A stretch of DNA of 64,000 nt from Legionella quinlivanii. GTDB lineage: Bacteria > Pseudomonadota > Gammaproteobacteria > Legionellales > Legionellaceae. This document shows positions 8,831 through 17,721 of this stretch, piece by piece. Position 1 is the first letter of the stretch. Every line of letters begins with the position of its first letter. Position numbers and translations under genes: made by a program. A model generated the notes under the pieces. That model worked only from the letters and a program-made list of their open reading frames with translations. It was not told where the DNA came from and made no database searches. The stretch spans positions 2,989,501 to 3,053,500 of the forward strand of contig NZ_UGOX01000001.1 in the NCBI RefSeq assembly GCF_900461555.1. The letters are read 5' to 3'.

Positions 8831-10618
8831 TCAGCTAACCGCTTCTCTAATCATCCATACCCGTTGTGAATCACCAGGCAGGCTGGCCGTATCCATCCAT
8901 AACAGGTTTCCTCCTATGGATGTCTTTGAAGATACGGCAATTGCAAAGGGATATTTTTTCTTTAAAGCCAGTAAGGCATTCAATACTCTGCCGGGATCAG
9001 CCTGGGTGTCCTTCAGCAATAGTTCATTGCCACGATAAATTACAGTCACCGCCTGCCCATTCACAGCCTGTTTAACCACTGTCTCCAGACGACGCCAGCG
9101 AGCTTGCTTGCCGCGTTGCTGTTCCGCCTGAGTCGGGTTCATCTGATACTTGATTCTATTTTTTGAAGCAAACATCCGTGACCAGGAATTATTTCCAGGC
9201 TTTTGCTGTAAAAAATAGGTACATAAAGCGTCAATCAGATAGCGGTACTTTCCAGAAATGGAAGGACTGGTGCCCGGACGGTTATTAATATACATTGCAA
9301 AAGCCAGTGTATGTCCGTTAGCGGTGTATAGATAGCCCGACAAACTCACAATTCCGGTCATGGTGCCCGTTTTCGCCCGCACCATATCCTGCTGCTCAGG
9401 CCGTTTAAACCGGCGTTGCAATGTGCCATCACGTCCGGACACAGGCAGCGCGGCAATATATTCATAAGCAAGAGGGAAGCGTTCATATAGAAAACGAAGC
9501 AGATTGACGGTTTGACCGGCCGTTAACAAATCATTACGCGATAAGCCCGAACCATCGGTTAGAATTGCTTGCTGCAAGGAAATACCGGTTTGATCCTGTA
9601 AGAATTTTTTAACAGTCTGCTGTGCTTCAGGCCAATTTTGCGGGGAACCATGTAATTTATGCGCCGCATGCAGAAACAAACTGTCCGCATAGAGATTATC
9701 CGAAGGTTTCAATGTATCAGCCATAAGTTGTGCAATGGGCTTGGAAGAATCTGTAGCCAGTAACATCGCGCCGCTTGGTGTACCACCAAGAAGGACATTG
9801 CCATCAAGAATGATATTCTCTTTAGATAATTGCTGACGAACCAGACCTTTCGCATAGGCTAGAGGGTTGCGAATCGCCATTTTTTGCTGGATTGCCCATT
9901 GGCCGACACCAATGCAACCTCTCACGTTTAAATGATTTTCCTGATCCATCACAAAGGAAACTCCGCAACGCGCTGACTTTTCTTTGGTTTTTACTTCATT
10001 GTTAACTATAATACTTCCGCTATCATCATCCACTTCGACAACAGCCGGATCTCCTGGTCTTCCGCCAGGATTGACGGTTGCTACCATGCGATTGGCATCG
10101 ATCATGGTTGGTCCCAAGGGAGCGCCATAGCTATAGGCTAAGTCGCTCGTCATCCAGCCAGGAGCGTAAGGATTGACTACCGCATGGCTGCTATCAATAA
10201 TCACATTGCCCTGAATATGGTTAATATGCCAGTTTTTTAATACGGCGAGTAAATTGGCCAGACGCTCACGGCTAAACGAAGGATCTCCTGACAACTTCAG
10301 ATACAGAGAACCTTTGAGAACCCCGTTCTGTAACTGGGAAGCATTTGTACTTAAGGTATTGATGAACCGGTAATCCGGACCAAGCACCATCAGAGCCGCC
10401 GCATCGGAAAATAGCTTCATATTACTGGCTGGCACAAAAGGCTGATCCTGATTTCGGCGGTAAAGGATTGTTCCAGTGTTTAAATCAATAACTTCTATGC
10501 CGATATTAGTTGCCGGATCGACCTGATTAATCAGCCGGTCAGCCCCGCCTTTGATGGTGGCATGGCAGGGATCCGTAATTATCAGGCTAAGCAATGCGCA
10601 CGACAAGATCCTTTTCAT
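8831..10618 (-). CDS. dacB: D-alanyl-D-alanine carboxypeptidase/endopeptidase, PBP4 (DacB) family
   Basis: 595 residues with a signal peptide (ILSCALLSLIITDPCHA). Class C low-molecular-weight penicillin-binding proteins trim the terminal D-Ala from stem peptides and cut cross-links in the periplasm. The three active-site motifs are present: PASNMKL (SxxK, Ser about 65), DGSGLSRND (SxN-like) and RAKTGTM (KTG). The long insert between motifs 1 and 2 is the mark of the PBP4 class. At roughly 595 residues it is about 100 longer than E. coli PBP4 (477). The extra part is C-terminal (after LCTYFLQQKPG) and has no recognised fold. It lies 46 bases after parB but is probably an independent unit. Confidence 0.9.
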   Translation of the reverse strand: MKRILSCALLSLIITDPCHATIKGGADRLINQVDPATNIGIEVIDLNTGTILYRRNQDQPFVPASNMKLFSDAAALMVLGPDYRFINTLSTNASQLQNGVLKGSLYLKLSGDPSFSRERLANLLAVLKNWHINHIQGNVIIDSSHAVVNPYAPGWMTSDLAYSYGAPLGPTMIDANRMVATVNPGGRPGDPAVVEVDDDSGSIIVNNEVKTKEKSARCGVSFVMDQENHLNVRGCIGVGQWAIQQKMAIRNPLAYAKGLVRQQLSKENIILDGNVLLGGTPSGAMLLATDSSKPIAQLMADTLKPSDNLYADSLFLHAAHKLHGSPQNWPEAQQTVKKFLQDQTGISLQQAILTDGSGLSRNDLLTAGQTVNLLRFLYERFPLAYEYIAALPVSGRDGTLQRRFKRPEQQDMVRAKTGTMTGIVSLSGYLYTANGHTLAFAMYINNRPGTSPSISGKYRYLIDALCTYFLQQKPGNNSWSRMFASKNRIKYQMNPTQAEQQRGKQARWRRLETVVKQAVNGQAVTVIYRGNELLLKDTQADPGRVLNALLALKKKYPFAIAVSSKTSIGGNLLWMDTASLPGDSQRVWMIREAVS

Positions 10619-10664
10619 CGATGAGGTTCCTTAGTGATGTGATTATAAAATCAGAAAAATGTTG

Positions 10665-11480
10665 CTAATCATACCGCAAGCCCATGCGGTCAAGAAGACC
10701 TGCAAGCGTATCATTATTGAAAAATTTTACCTTTAACCAACCGCCCTTCCCTTTCTCGCTGATTATTTCGACAGGCGCCCCCACCTGTTCCGATAGTTTC
10801 ATCTCAAGCTGTAAGACATCACGATCTTTAAATGAGGCTGAAACGTCTTCCTGCTGTGTTTTAAATTTTTTTATTTCCTGCTCGCTCTGTCTGACCGACC
10901 AGTCCTGCTCGATCATTTGGCTGGCCAAAAGCAACTGCTGAGCGGGCGGCAAGCCCACCAGTAAACGAGCATGGCCAAAGCTCAACTGCCCCTCTCGAAG
11001 CAACAATTGCACTTCTGAACTTAAACCAAGCAGCCGCATAATATTGGTGACATGACTACGAGACTTTCCAACCAAAATGGCGATTTCCTCCTGGCGAAAA
11101 TGGAACTCATCGCACAAACGACGATAGCCGCTGGCTTCTTCAATCAGATTAAGTTCCTGGCGTTGGATATTTTCGATCAACGTCAGGGCAGCAGCCTGTT
11201 GATCCGAGTATTGGCCAATCATGCAGGGTATTTGGGTCAAACCTGCCATTCTGGCTGCTCGCCAGCGTCGCTCTCCGGCAATAATTTCATAACAGTTACT
11301 GGCTATTTCCCGGACCACCAGCGGTTCAATCAATCCCTGGGCAGCAATCGATTGCGCAAGCTCGGCCAATAAGTGCTCATCAAAATCAAGGCGCGGCTGA
11401 TAACGTCCTCTTTGCAGACAATCAATAGGTAAAAGACGATAGACAGTGTCCTGAGACAGCACTGTACTAGTTTTTATCAT
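10665..11480 (-). CDS. parB: ParB/Spo0J-like partition protein
   Basis: 271 residues. ParB proteins bind parS sites, clamp DNA as CTP-dependent sliding clamps, and are moved by ParA. Visible parts: the N-terminal box RYQPR, the GERRWRAARMAGL box that contacts the nucleotide, ENIQRQELNLIEEASGY, and a helix-turn-helix (FRQEEIAILVGKSRSHVTNIMRLL). No parA lies next to it, which is unusual, since parA and parB are normally adjacent. Its start overlaps the upstream CPBP-like gene by 14 bases, so it is in the def-fmt-rsmB transcription unit. It may be the chromosomal ParB relocated, or a ParB paralogue. The C-terminus is short for the family. Confidence 0.85.
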   Translation of the reverse strand: MIKTSTVLSQDTVYRLLPIDCLQRGRYQPRLDFDEHLLAELAQSIAAQGLIEPLVVREIASNCYEIIAGERRWRAARMAGLTQIPCMIGQYSDQQAAALTLIENIQRQELNLIEEASGYRRLCDEFHFRQEEIAILVGKSRSHVTNIMRLLGLSSEVQLLLREGQLSFGHARLLVGLPPAQQLLLASQMIEQDWSVRQSEQEIKKFKTQQEDVSASFKDRDVLQLEMKLSEQVGAPVEIISEKGKGGWLKVKFFNNDTLAGLLDRMGLRYD

Positions 11481-12207
11481 ACAGATACCATCCCAGATAA
11501 AAAATCATATGTGCAAATATCGTAATCAGCAGACCATACTGCCAGAAAATGTAACCAAAAATCAGCGCTTGCCAAAGCGACAGCAATAGCATGATATAGA
11601 CGAACTGGCGGGTGGCACGGCATCCGGCGGCCAGATAAGCGGGAAGCTGACTTATTGAAAAAAATAAACCGCTGATGACAATGGAAGTCCAGACCATCGC
11701 ATCGCTCTTCTGGCCAGAAAATAATATGGCGAAATAAAGAATGACATTCAATAATCCCCAGCGGGCGAGAATCTCATCAACCACACCGCCATAAAGTATA
11801 CAACCATCAAGACCAATTTTCTGGCGAAACGTTTTTAAAGCAAGTAATGTAGGCGGTTCAAGTACCCTGGCAGCGAGACCATAATAAAGCAGAAGAAAAC
11901 CCACGAGGCCAACAAAGGTCAAAATGCCAGTTGCCAATAAGGCATCCTGAATGTGCCGCCAGATTTCTTTGCCGCTTAATAAGGCTGACAAAAGCGGATC
12001 GCCTAATCCTGTTTTAGTGGATAATACAGTCCCTGCCACTGTCATTAACAGCACCATAATCAGGGTTTGAATAACAACGAGACGGCTCATTTTTTTCTGC
12101 ACCGTTGGACTATTATTCGGTAACAACACCGCAATCAAACGAGGCAAGGTAATGAAAATCCCGGGGAGGGCCAGAATAAATAAAAACAGAATCATCGGCC
12201 AATACAT
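11467..12207 (-). CDS. CPBP-like (CAAX protease-type) membrane protein
   Basis: 246 residues with about seven hydrophobic segments. It resembles the CPBP family of intramembrane glutamic peptidases: DEILAR at about 144-149 fits the first catalytic motif (EExxxR, here with Asp for the first Glu) and IFAHMIFYL near the C-terminus fits the histidine motif. The middle FxxxH motif is not clean (FSISQLP in its place), so activity is doubtful. There is no good ribosome site (ggattaaaaaaaaATG), and the start is 6 bases after rsmB, so translation probably depends on coupling. Its function next to rsmB and parB is unknown. Confidence 0.6.
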   Translation of the reverse strand: MYWPMILFLFILALPGIFITLPRLIAVLLPNNSPTVQKKMSRLVVIQTLIMVLLMTVAGTVLSTKTGLGDPLLSALLSGKEIWRHIQDALLATGILTFVGLVGFLLLYYGLAARVLEPPTLLALKTFRQKIGLDGCILYGGVVDEILARWGLLNVILYFAILFSGQKSDAMVWTSIVISGLFFSISQLPAYLAAGCRATRQFVYIMLLLSLWQALIFGYIFWQYGLLITIFAHMIFYLGWYLYDKN

Positions 12208-12213
12208 TTTTTT

Positions 12214-13491
12214 TTAATCCTTACGCAAAACGCTATAAAAAAATCCATCACAATTTTCCTGACCTGGTAAAATCTGCCAGCCGTATTCATTGGCATTTCC
12301 CCAGAGTGGATTTATCGGTAAAACCCGGCATTCGGACTGCTCTTTTATAAACGCTTTGATTTGATCTTCATTTTCGCGCTTTAATATGGAACAGGTCCCG
12401 TAGACTAGTAATCCTTCTTTTTTTAGCAAGGGCCAGACTGCATGCAGCAACTGCTTTTGCAAGCTAACGACAGGGACAATATCCTGCTCCTGCCTGATAA
12501 TTTTGATATCAGGATGCCGGCGAATAACACCTGTAGCCGAACAAGGAGCATCGAGCAGAATGCGGTCAAACAATTGTCCGTCCCACCAATCCTCTGGCCT
12601 CAGGACATTTCCCTGCAACACCGTCGCTTTAAGTTGTAATCGTGCCAGATTTTCTTGCACACGCTGCAAACGTCTCTGCTCGACATCCACAGCGACACAT
12701 TCCTGTAAATCGACTTGGGATTCAAGAATATAGCTGGTTTTCCCTCCTGGAGCGCAGCAGGCATCCAGCACCCGCAGACCCGACTCAAGCGCCAATAATT
12801 TAACGGCTGCTTGCGCGGAACCGTCCTGAACCGAAAAATAACCCTCGGCATAACCGGGTAACTCGCGCACATCCACTGCGGTATCAATTTGTATGCCATG
12901 CGGCAAATGAGTCGTTACGACCGCTTCAATACCTGCCTGCTCAAGTTGCGCTAAATAAGCATCGCGGGATATTTTGAGCTGGTTCGTACGTAAGTAGAGG
13001 GGGGGGTGCTGATCATTGGCAGTTAATATATTCTGATAAGTATTGGGCCAATCTTTTTTTAACGCCTTGATGAACCATTGCGGATGATTACTGGAATAGG
13101 CCGGGTTATTTTCCAGTGACGCCAGAATCACCTCTTTTTCGCGGCAAAAACGCCGCAATACCGCATTAATCAAGCCTTTTGCCCAACTCTTTTTGAGTCG
13201 ATCGAGCAAGGCAACTGTTTCCTGAACAGTCGCATACTCCGGCTTATTCAGATATTGTAACTGGAATAATCCCATGAGGATCAATAACCAGATTTCTGGT
13301 GCATCCGGCTTTTTATTCAGTAGCTGCCTGGCAATCAGCTCCAATCGATAATGATAACGGCAAACGCCAAAACAAATCGCCTTGGTCAAGGGGCTTATAT
13401 CGACGGATTGCAGCGACTGATTCAATGAAACCTTATTTTCAAACAGATCAATCAGAATCTTCAGTGCCTGCAGACGTTCATTTGGTTTCAT
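12214..13491 (-). CDS. rsmB: 16S rRNA (cytosine-967-C5)-methyltransferase
   Basis: 425 residues. RsmB methylates C967 of 16S rRNA using S-adenosylmethionine. The N-terminal NusB-like RNA-binding domain (residues about 1-140, with [16 protein letters not shown]) is followed by the Rossmann-fold methyltransferase: [16 protein letters not shown] (SAM site), [19 protein letters not shown] (motif IV with the release Cys) and [15 protein letters not shown] (motif VI with the nucleophilic Cys). Length and motif order are standard. Its start lies 14 bases inside the end of fmt, the common order in gammaproteobacteria. Confidence 0.96.
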   Translation of the reverse strand: MKPNERLQALKILIDLFENKVSLNQSLQSVDISPLTKAICFGVCRYHYRLELIARQLLNKKPDAPEIWLLILMGLFQLQYLNKPEYATVQETVALLDRLKKSWAKGLINAVLRRFCREKEVILASLENNPAYSSNHPQWFIKALKKDWPNTYQNILTANDQHPPLYLRTNQLKISRDAYLAQLEQAGIEAVVTTHLPHGIQIDTAVDVRELPGYAEGYFSVQDGSAQAAVKLLALESGLRVLDACCAPGGKTSYILESQVDLQECVAVDVEQRRLQRVQENLARLQLKATVLQGNVLRPEDWWDGQLFDRILLDAPCSATGVIRRHPDIKIIRQEQDIVPVVSLQKQLLHAVWPLLKKEGLLVYGTCSILKRENEDQIKAFIKEQSECRVLPINPLWGNANEYGWQILPGQENCDGFFYSVLRKD

Positions 13492-14437
13492 TTAATACCT
13501 GACCAATCAAACTGTGGTATTTGCCGGCATTCATCCATTCCGTTATCGAAAGAGGTTTTCCTCCCGCAAATTGTAACTGCTGTACCGATAAAACACCTCT
13601 GCCTGTAGCTATGCAAAGCCCTTCTTTGCTTACCGATAAAACGGTACCGGGTGCTGCATTACTCAATTCTGTTTCCACTTTGGCCTGATAAATTTTGATC
13701 ATCTCGCCGTTTGCGGTGCTGGTATAGCTAATTGGCCAGGGATTAAACGCTCTAATCTGCCTCTCGATCACATCGGCATCCAGCTGCCAATCGATAAGGG
13801 CCTGCTCTTTTTGTATCTTGCCTGCATAGGTTACGCCTTCGGCGCTCTGTGCTTCAGGATTAATCATGTCCTGTGCCAATAAATTCAATGTTTCCAGCAA
13901 GGGGGCTATTGAAAGCAATGAAAGTTTGTCGTGTAGGCTACCTGCCGTATCCTGAGCGTCAATAGCGCAATCTACCGACATCAGTTTTGCACCCGTATCC
14001 ATGCCGGCATCCATCTGCATAATGGTTACTCCCGTTCTGGGATCACCATGCAGAATGGCTTGCTGAATTGGAGAGGCTCCACGCCAGCGCGGCAAGAGCG
14101 ATGCATGCACATTGATACAACCAAGACGAGGTATTGCCAAAACCCGAGCTGGCAAAATTAAACCATAGGCAATCACCACCATCACATCAGGCTTTAATGC
14201 GGCAAGCTCAGCAACTGCGGACTCCGATTTAAAATTAAGCGGCTGATAAACCGGATACTGATTCTCCAGGGCCCAGGTTTTAACCGCAGAAGCCTGTAAT
14301 TTACGTCCACGGCCGGCCGGGCGATCCGGCTGGGAATAGACTGCAAGCAAGCGATGCCCCGAGCGAGCCAAAGCATCGAGACAGGGAACGCCAAACTCAG
14401 GGGTGCCTGCGAAAACAATCGATAAAGAAGACGTCAT
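13478..14437 (-). CDS. fmt: Methionyl-tRNA formyltransferase
   Basis: 319 residues. It adds a formyl group from 10-formyltetrahydrofolate to Met-tRNAfMet for translation initiation. The family marks are [15 protein letters not shown] at the N-terminus, [20 protein letters not shown] (the formyl-folate-binding catalytic loop with Asn and His) and a C-terminal OB-like domain from about residue 207 that holds the tRNA. It overlaps def by 4 bases (ATGA), so the formylase and deformylase are coupled. All expected residues are present. Confidence 0.97.
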   Translation of the reverse strand: MTSSLSIVFAGTPEFGVPCLDALARSGHRLLAVYSQPDRPAGRGRKLQASAVKTWALENQYPVYQPLNFKSESAVAELAALKPDVMVVIAYGLILPARVLAIPRLGCINVHASLLPRWRGASPIQQAILHGDPRTGVTIMQMDAGMDTGAKLMSVDCAIDAQDTAGSLHDKLSLLSIAPLLETLNLLAQDMINPEAQSAEGVTYAGKIQKEQALIDWQLDADVIERQIRAFNPWPISYTSTANGEMIKIYQAKVETELSNAAPGTVLSVSKEGLCIATGRGVLSVQQLQFAGGKPLSITEWMNAGKYHSLIGQVLNETK

Positions 14438-14946
14438 GATTTACGGGCTTGCATACGTTTAAATTTATCCAGCTTTCTTCTGGCCATAGTGCGTTTCAAA
14501 GGCGACAGCAAATCAACAAATAATTTACCATTTAAATGGTCGATCTCATGCTGAAAACACTCTCCCAACACCCCTTCACCACTCATTTCATAGGGCTTGC
14601 CGTAGCGATCCAGAGCTCGAATGGTTACCTTCTCCGCTCGAATCACCGTATCATAAACACTGGGAACCGAAAGACAGCCTTCCTGATACTCCACTTTTCC
14701 TTCAGAAGCGATGATTTCCGGATTGATTAACACCAGTTGCTTCGTCTTATCCCCTTCTATATCAATTACAGAAAGCCTTAAGCTGATACCAATCTGGGGA
14801 GCGGCAAGTCCAACGCCATTAACGCTGTACATGGTTTCAAACATATCATCAATCAGCTGCTGCAATTCTTCGGTTATTTCCTGAACCGGCTCCGCCACCA
14901 GCCGCAGACGAGGATCCGGTAAATAAATAATTTTACGTATGGCCAT
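14434..14946 (-). CDS. def: Peptide deformylase
   Basis: 170 residues from [15 protein letters not shown], the conserved N-terminus. An in-frame ATG 72 bases upstream would add a poorly conserved tail, so I chose the inner start. The enzyme removes the formyl group from new proteins. Motif 1 [10 protein letters not shown], motif 2 EGCLSVP (metal Cys) and motif 3 QHEIDHLNG (metal His pair and catalytic Glu) are intact. The gene faces the lysM gene, with a 123-base divergent spacer that should hold both promoters. Confidence 0.97.
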   Translation of the reverse strand: MAIRKIIYLPDPRLRLVAEPVQEITEELQQLIDDMFETMYSVNGVGLAAPQIGISLRLSVIDIEGDKTKQLVLINPEIIASEGKVEYQEGCLSVPSVYDTVIRAEKVTIRALDRYGKPYEMSGEGVLGECFQHEIDHLNGKLFVDLLSPLKRTMARRKLDKFKRMQARKS

Positions 14947-15069
14947 GAAAACTCGTGAAAAAAATAGTTGATGGATAATATTATCGCGAATACAATGTTC
15001 GACTGCAAGATACTCCAACTAAGCTCTGCTTATAAATGTGATCAATGTACAGGTTTCAGGGACAGAAAA

Positions 15070-16095
15070 ATGCGGCATTTATTTGTCATAACAGGTTTGC
15101 TCATCTCATTCGCCACGCAGGCAGTTTCCATTCTGGAGGATTCTCCCCGCCGTTATGTTGTGCAACCCGGCGACACCCTTTGGAGTATCGCCTGTAAGTA
15201 TCTTGCCAATCCATGGGAGTGGAAAACCCTCTGGCATGCCAACCCTCGAATAAAAAATCCTAATCGCTTATACCCTGGCGCTATCATTGAGCTGCGCTAT
15301 GCGCATAACCAGCCCTATCTTAAGGTGCTATCGAATGGCACCATTAAATTATCTCCCAATATTCGCCCGCGCCCCCTTGAAGAAGCGATTCCTCCTATTC
15401 CGCTCATGGTTATCAAACCCTTTCTGAACTCCTCCTTGGTCATGGATGAAGATCGCCTGAGAAAAGCGCCCTACATTGTAGCCTTTATGGGCGAGCATAT
15501 GCTGGGCGGACAGGGGGATGAGGTCTATGTCAAAAATCTTCATCCGGATTGTAAAATGCCGCGCGGAGCGACTATTTCCTATGCCGTATATCGTCCCAAT
15601 TGTCCTTATATGGAGCCCGAAACCAATCGTTTACTAGGCTACAAGGCAACACTGGTAGGCTATGCAGAATTAGTACGCGGCGGCGAACCTGCCACCATCC
15701 TGCTGACTGAAATTACCGAGGGAGTGCGCTTAAAAGACCGGGTAATGCTAAATGATTTTCCCGAATTTAATTTATATTTTGAACCTAAGACCCCCAATAG
15801 CCCCGTGTGCGGCTCTATTATCGATTTGCCCGGCGATTACACCCAGGGGGCGGTGGGATTAGTTGCTGTCATTGATCGCGGTCAGGATGCAGGCCTTGAG
15901 CCGGGTGATGTACTTGGCATATATTCTGAACGGAAACTGGTGGCAGACCCTTTGGATACCGCCAATCCCATTCTGCTTCCACGCGAGCGGGTCGGGGAAG
16001 TAATGATTTTCAGAACGTTCTCAAAGACCAGTTTTGGATTGGTTGTGCGCTCAATTCGCGCCATTCATCTTGGCGATAAGGTGACCAATCCATGA
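15070..16095 (+). CDS. LysM-domain exported protein
   Basis: 341 residues from the ATG preceded by cagggacagaaaa. This start gives a signal peptide (RHLFVITGLLISFATQA), while an upstream in-frame ATG would not. Right after the signal comes one LysM domain (YVVQPGDTLWSIACKYLANPWEWKTLW to LYPGAIIEL, residues about 32-78), which binds peptidoglycan. The remaining 260 residues are predicted beta-rich and unassigned. The gene overlaps dprA by 4 bases. A lysM gene before dprA, smg and topA is a common arrangement in gammaproteobacteria, so the protein is probably an envelope factor rather than a DNA-uptake protein. Confidence 0.88.
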   Translation: MRHLFVITGLLISFATQAVSILEDSPRRYVVQPGDTLWSIACKYLANPWEWKTLWHANPRIKNPNRLYPGAIIELRYAHNQPYLKVLSNGTIKLSPNIRPRPLEEAIPPIPLMVIKPFLNSSLVMDEDRLRKAPYIVAFMGEHMLGGQGDEVYVKNLHPDCKMPRGATISYAVYRPNCPYMEPETNRLLGYKATLVGYAELVRGGEPATILLTEITEGVRLKDRVMLNDFPEFNLYFEPKTPNSPVCGSIIDLPGDYTQGAVGLVAVIDRGQDAGLEPGDVLGIYSERKLVADPLDTANPILLPRERVGEVMIFRTFSKTSFGLVVRSIRAIHLGDKVTNP

Positions 16096-17168
16096 GTAAC
16101 AAACGCTTTTTCCTTTTGCTAAACCGCATTGAAGGTATTGGTCCACGCACCGTACAGCGCCTGTTGAATCGATGGCCCAGTCTGGAGGCACTTTTTTCCT
16201 TGTCTAAAGAGGAAAAGATGGCTTCTGGCTTACCCCCCCTGCTTGCCACCGCCTTGAGTTCTGCTGACATAACAATGATTGATGCGGATTTAAACTGGGA
16301 ACAGCAAAGCTCAAATCATCACCTGGTGACCTGGGAGGATGAAAACTATCCTGCCTTGTTAAAAGAAATTCACGACCCGCCGCTGGTACTTTACGGCATA
16401 GGAAACTGGGCTTGTTTAAAATATAAGACTTTGGCGATGGTGGGAACTCGTAAGCCTTCCGTTAATGGAGATGAAATCGCATATCGCTTTGCTTTTGAAC
16501 TGGCCGGGAAAGAAATTACCATCGTCAGCGGAGGGGCATTGGGCGTCGACGCGAAGGCCCATCAGGGCTGTATTGATGCCAAGGGGCAAACAATAGCGGT
16601 CATGGGAACCGGCATTGATGTGGTTTATCCTGCCCGTCATCGCTCGCTTGTAAAAAAAATTATCGACAATGGCTTGATTTTGAGTGAATTTCCTTTGGGG
16701 AAACCACCGAGCGCTGGACATTTCCCTCGCAGAAATCGTATAATAAGTGGTTTATCTATTGCCACATTGGTTGTTGAGGCAGCAATTAAGAGCGGCTCAC
16801 TGATTACAGCCAGGTTAGCACTTGAGCAAAACCGTGATGTACTTGCCATACCCGGTTCTATACATAATCCACAAGCGCGGGGCTGCCACTATCTTTTACA
16901 ACAGGGAGCCAGACTGGTGACCTCAGCTGCCGATATTCTGGATACGCTTGGATGTGATAATTGGTCTAACAATGCAGGTGGTTCTGCACAATCCCTTGCA
17001 ACACATAATAAAAACCTAGTAAAGTGCATTGGTTTTGAAATCACTACCGTTGATCAGATCTGTAATCGCAGCGGTATTCAAATCGATGAAGTGGCCTGTG
17101 GCTTGGCTGAACTTGAATTACAGGGCATTGTCAAAGCAGTACCCGGCGGCTACATGAGGTGTTATTAA
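16092..17168 (+). CDS. dprA: DNA-processing protein DprA (Smf)
   Basis: 358 residues. DprA loads RecA on incoming single-stranded DNA during natural transformation. An N-terminal helix-hairpin region (LNRIEGIGPRTVQRLLNRW) precedes the Rossmann-like core: MVGTRKPS, VSGGALGVDAKAHQGC, GTGIDVVYPARH and FPRRNRIISGLS. A C-terminal winged-helix segment (residues about 305-355) ends the protein. It overlaps lysM upstream by 4 bases and smg downstream by one base. Nothing is missing, so the competence function is probably intact. Confidence 0.96.
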   Translation: MSNKRFFLLLNRIEGIGPRTVQRLLNRWPSLEALFSLSKEEKMASGLPPLLATALSSADITMIDADLNWEQQSSNHHLVTWEDENYPALLKEIHDPPLVLYGIGNWACLKYKTLAMVGTRKPSVNGDEIAYRFAFELAGKEITIVSGGALGVDAKAHQGCIDAKGQTIAVMGTGIDVVYPARHRSLVKKIIDNGLILSEFPLGKPPSAGHFPRRNRIISGLSIATLVVEAAIKSGSLITARLALEQNRDVLAIPGSIHNPQARGCHYLLQQGARLVTSAADILDTLGCDNWSNNAGGSAQSLATHNKNLVKCIGFEITTVDQICNRSGIQIDEVACGLAELELQGIVKAVPGGYMRCY

Positions 17169-17593
17169 TGAAAGACAGCTTGTTTGAAATGCTAATGAAT
17201 TTATTTGAGAAAAGTCTTTCCCAACTAAAAGATGGAAGTTCATCTGATTTAGGACTCGAAGCAGATGGCGAAGAAAGCGTTCAGGATAAAAACTCTTTCT
17301 TTGTTCGAGCAGCGCGTGATTCCTCTATCAGGGTGTTTACCTATGAAGAGCAAATGAAATTCACCAAGGCAAGTTATCAGTTTTTAATGAAGTTAATGCT
17401 ATTGGGAATCATTGCTTCCGAGACAATGGAGCAGATTATTAATCAGCTTCTTTTTTCAGAGTCTCGTTTTGTAACGCTTCAGGAAACAAAGTGGACTATT
17501 CGCAATTGTCTGGCTGAGAGCTTAAATACAGTGCAACTCGCTTTTCTTGATCTTGTGCTATATCAAAAGGAAGATGAATTGCCTCTGCATTAA
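17168..17593 (+). CDS. smg: Smg family protein (DUF494)
   Basis: 141 residues. Start chosen at MKDSLFEMLMNLFEKS, whose ATG shares its A with the dprA stop (TAATG). The sequence has the family's typical N-terminus and the central TYEEQMKFTKASYQFLMKLMLLGIIA segment. No biochemical role is established for Smg. The position between dprA and topA is conserved in gammaproteobacteria. A 128-base spacer follows, with a small hairpin (ttcaggcaaggcctgaa) but no convincing terminator. Confidence 0.93.
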   Translation: MKDSLFEMLMNLFEKSLSQLKDGSSSDLGLEADGEESVQDKNSFFVRAARDSSIRVFTYEEQMKFTKASYQFLMKLMLLGIIASETMEQIINQLLFSESRFVTLQETKWTIRNCLAESLNTVQLAFLDLVLYQKEDELPLH

Positions 17594-17721
17594 TGATCCT
17601 TAATAAAAAATAAGCTAATCTCCTTCAGGCAAGGCCTGAATAATTGCTTCATTGATAGCAAGAGACGAGTCAATAATATTAACAATACTGTTAAGAAACT
17701 TCTAAAGGATAAAGGTCTTTT

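Noticed and set aside
14947-15018. A longer def start (24 extra residues)
   Set aside because: [15 protein letters not shown] is the family N-terminus; the longer form runs into the divergent promoter region.
17623-17641. Rho-independent terminator after smg
   Set aside because: The hairpin is only 7 bp and is not followed by a T-run.
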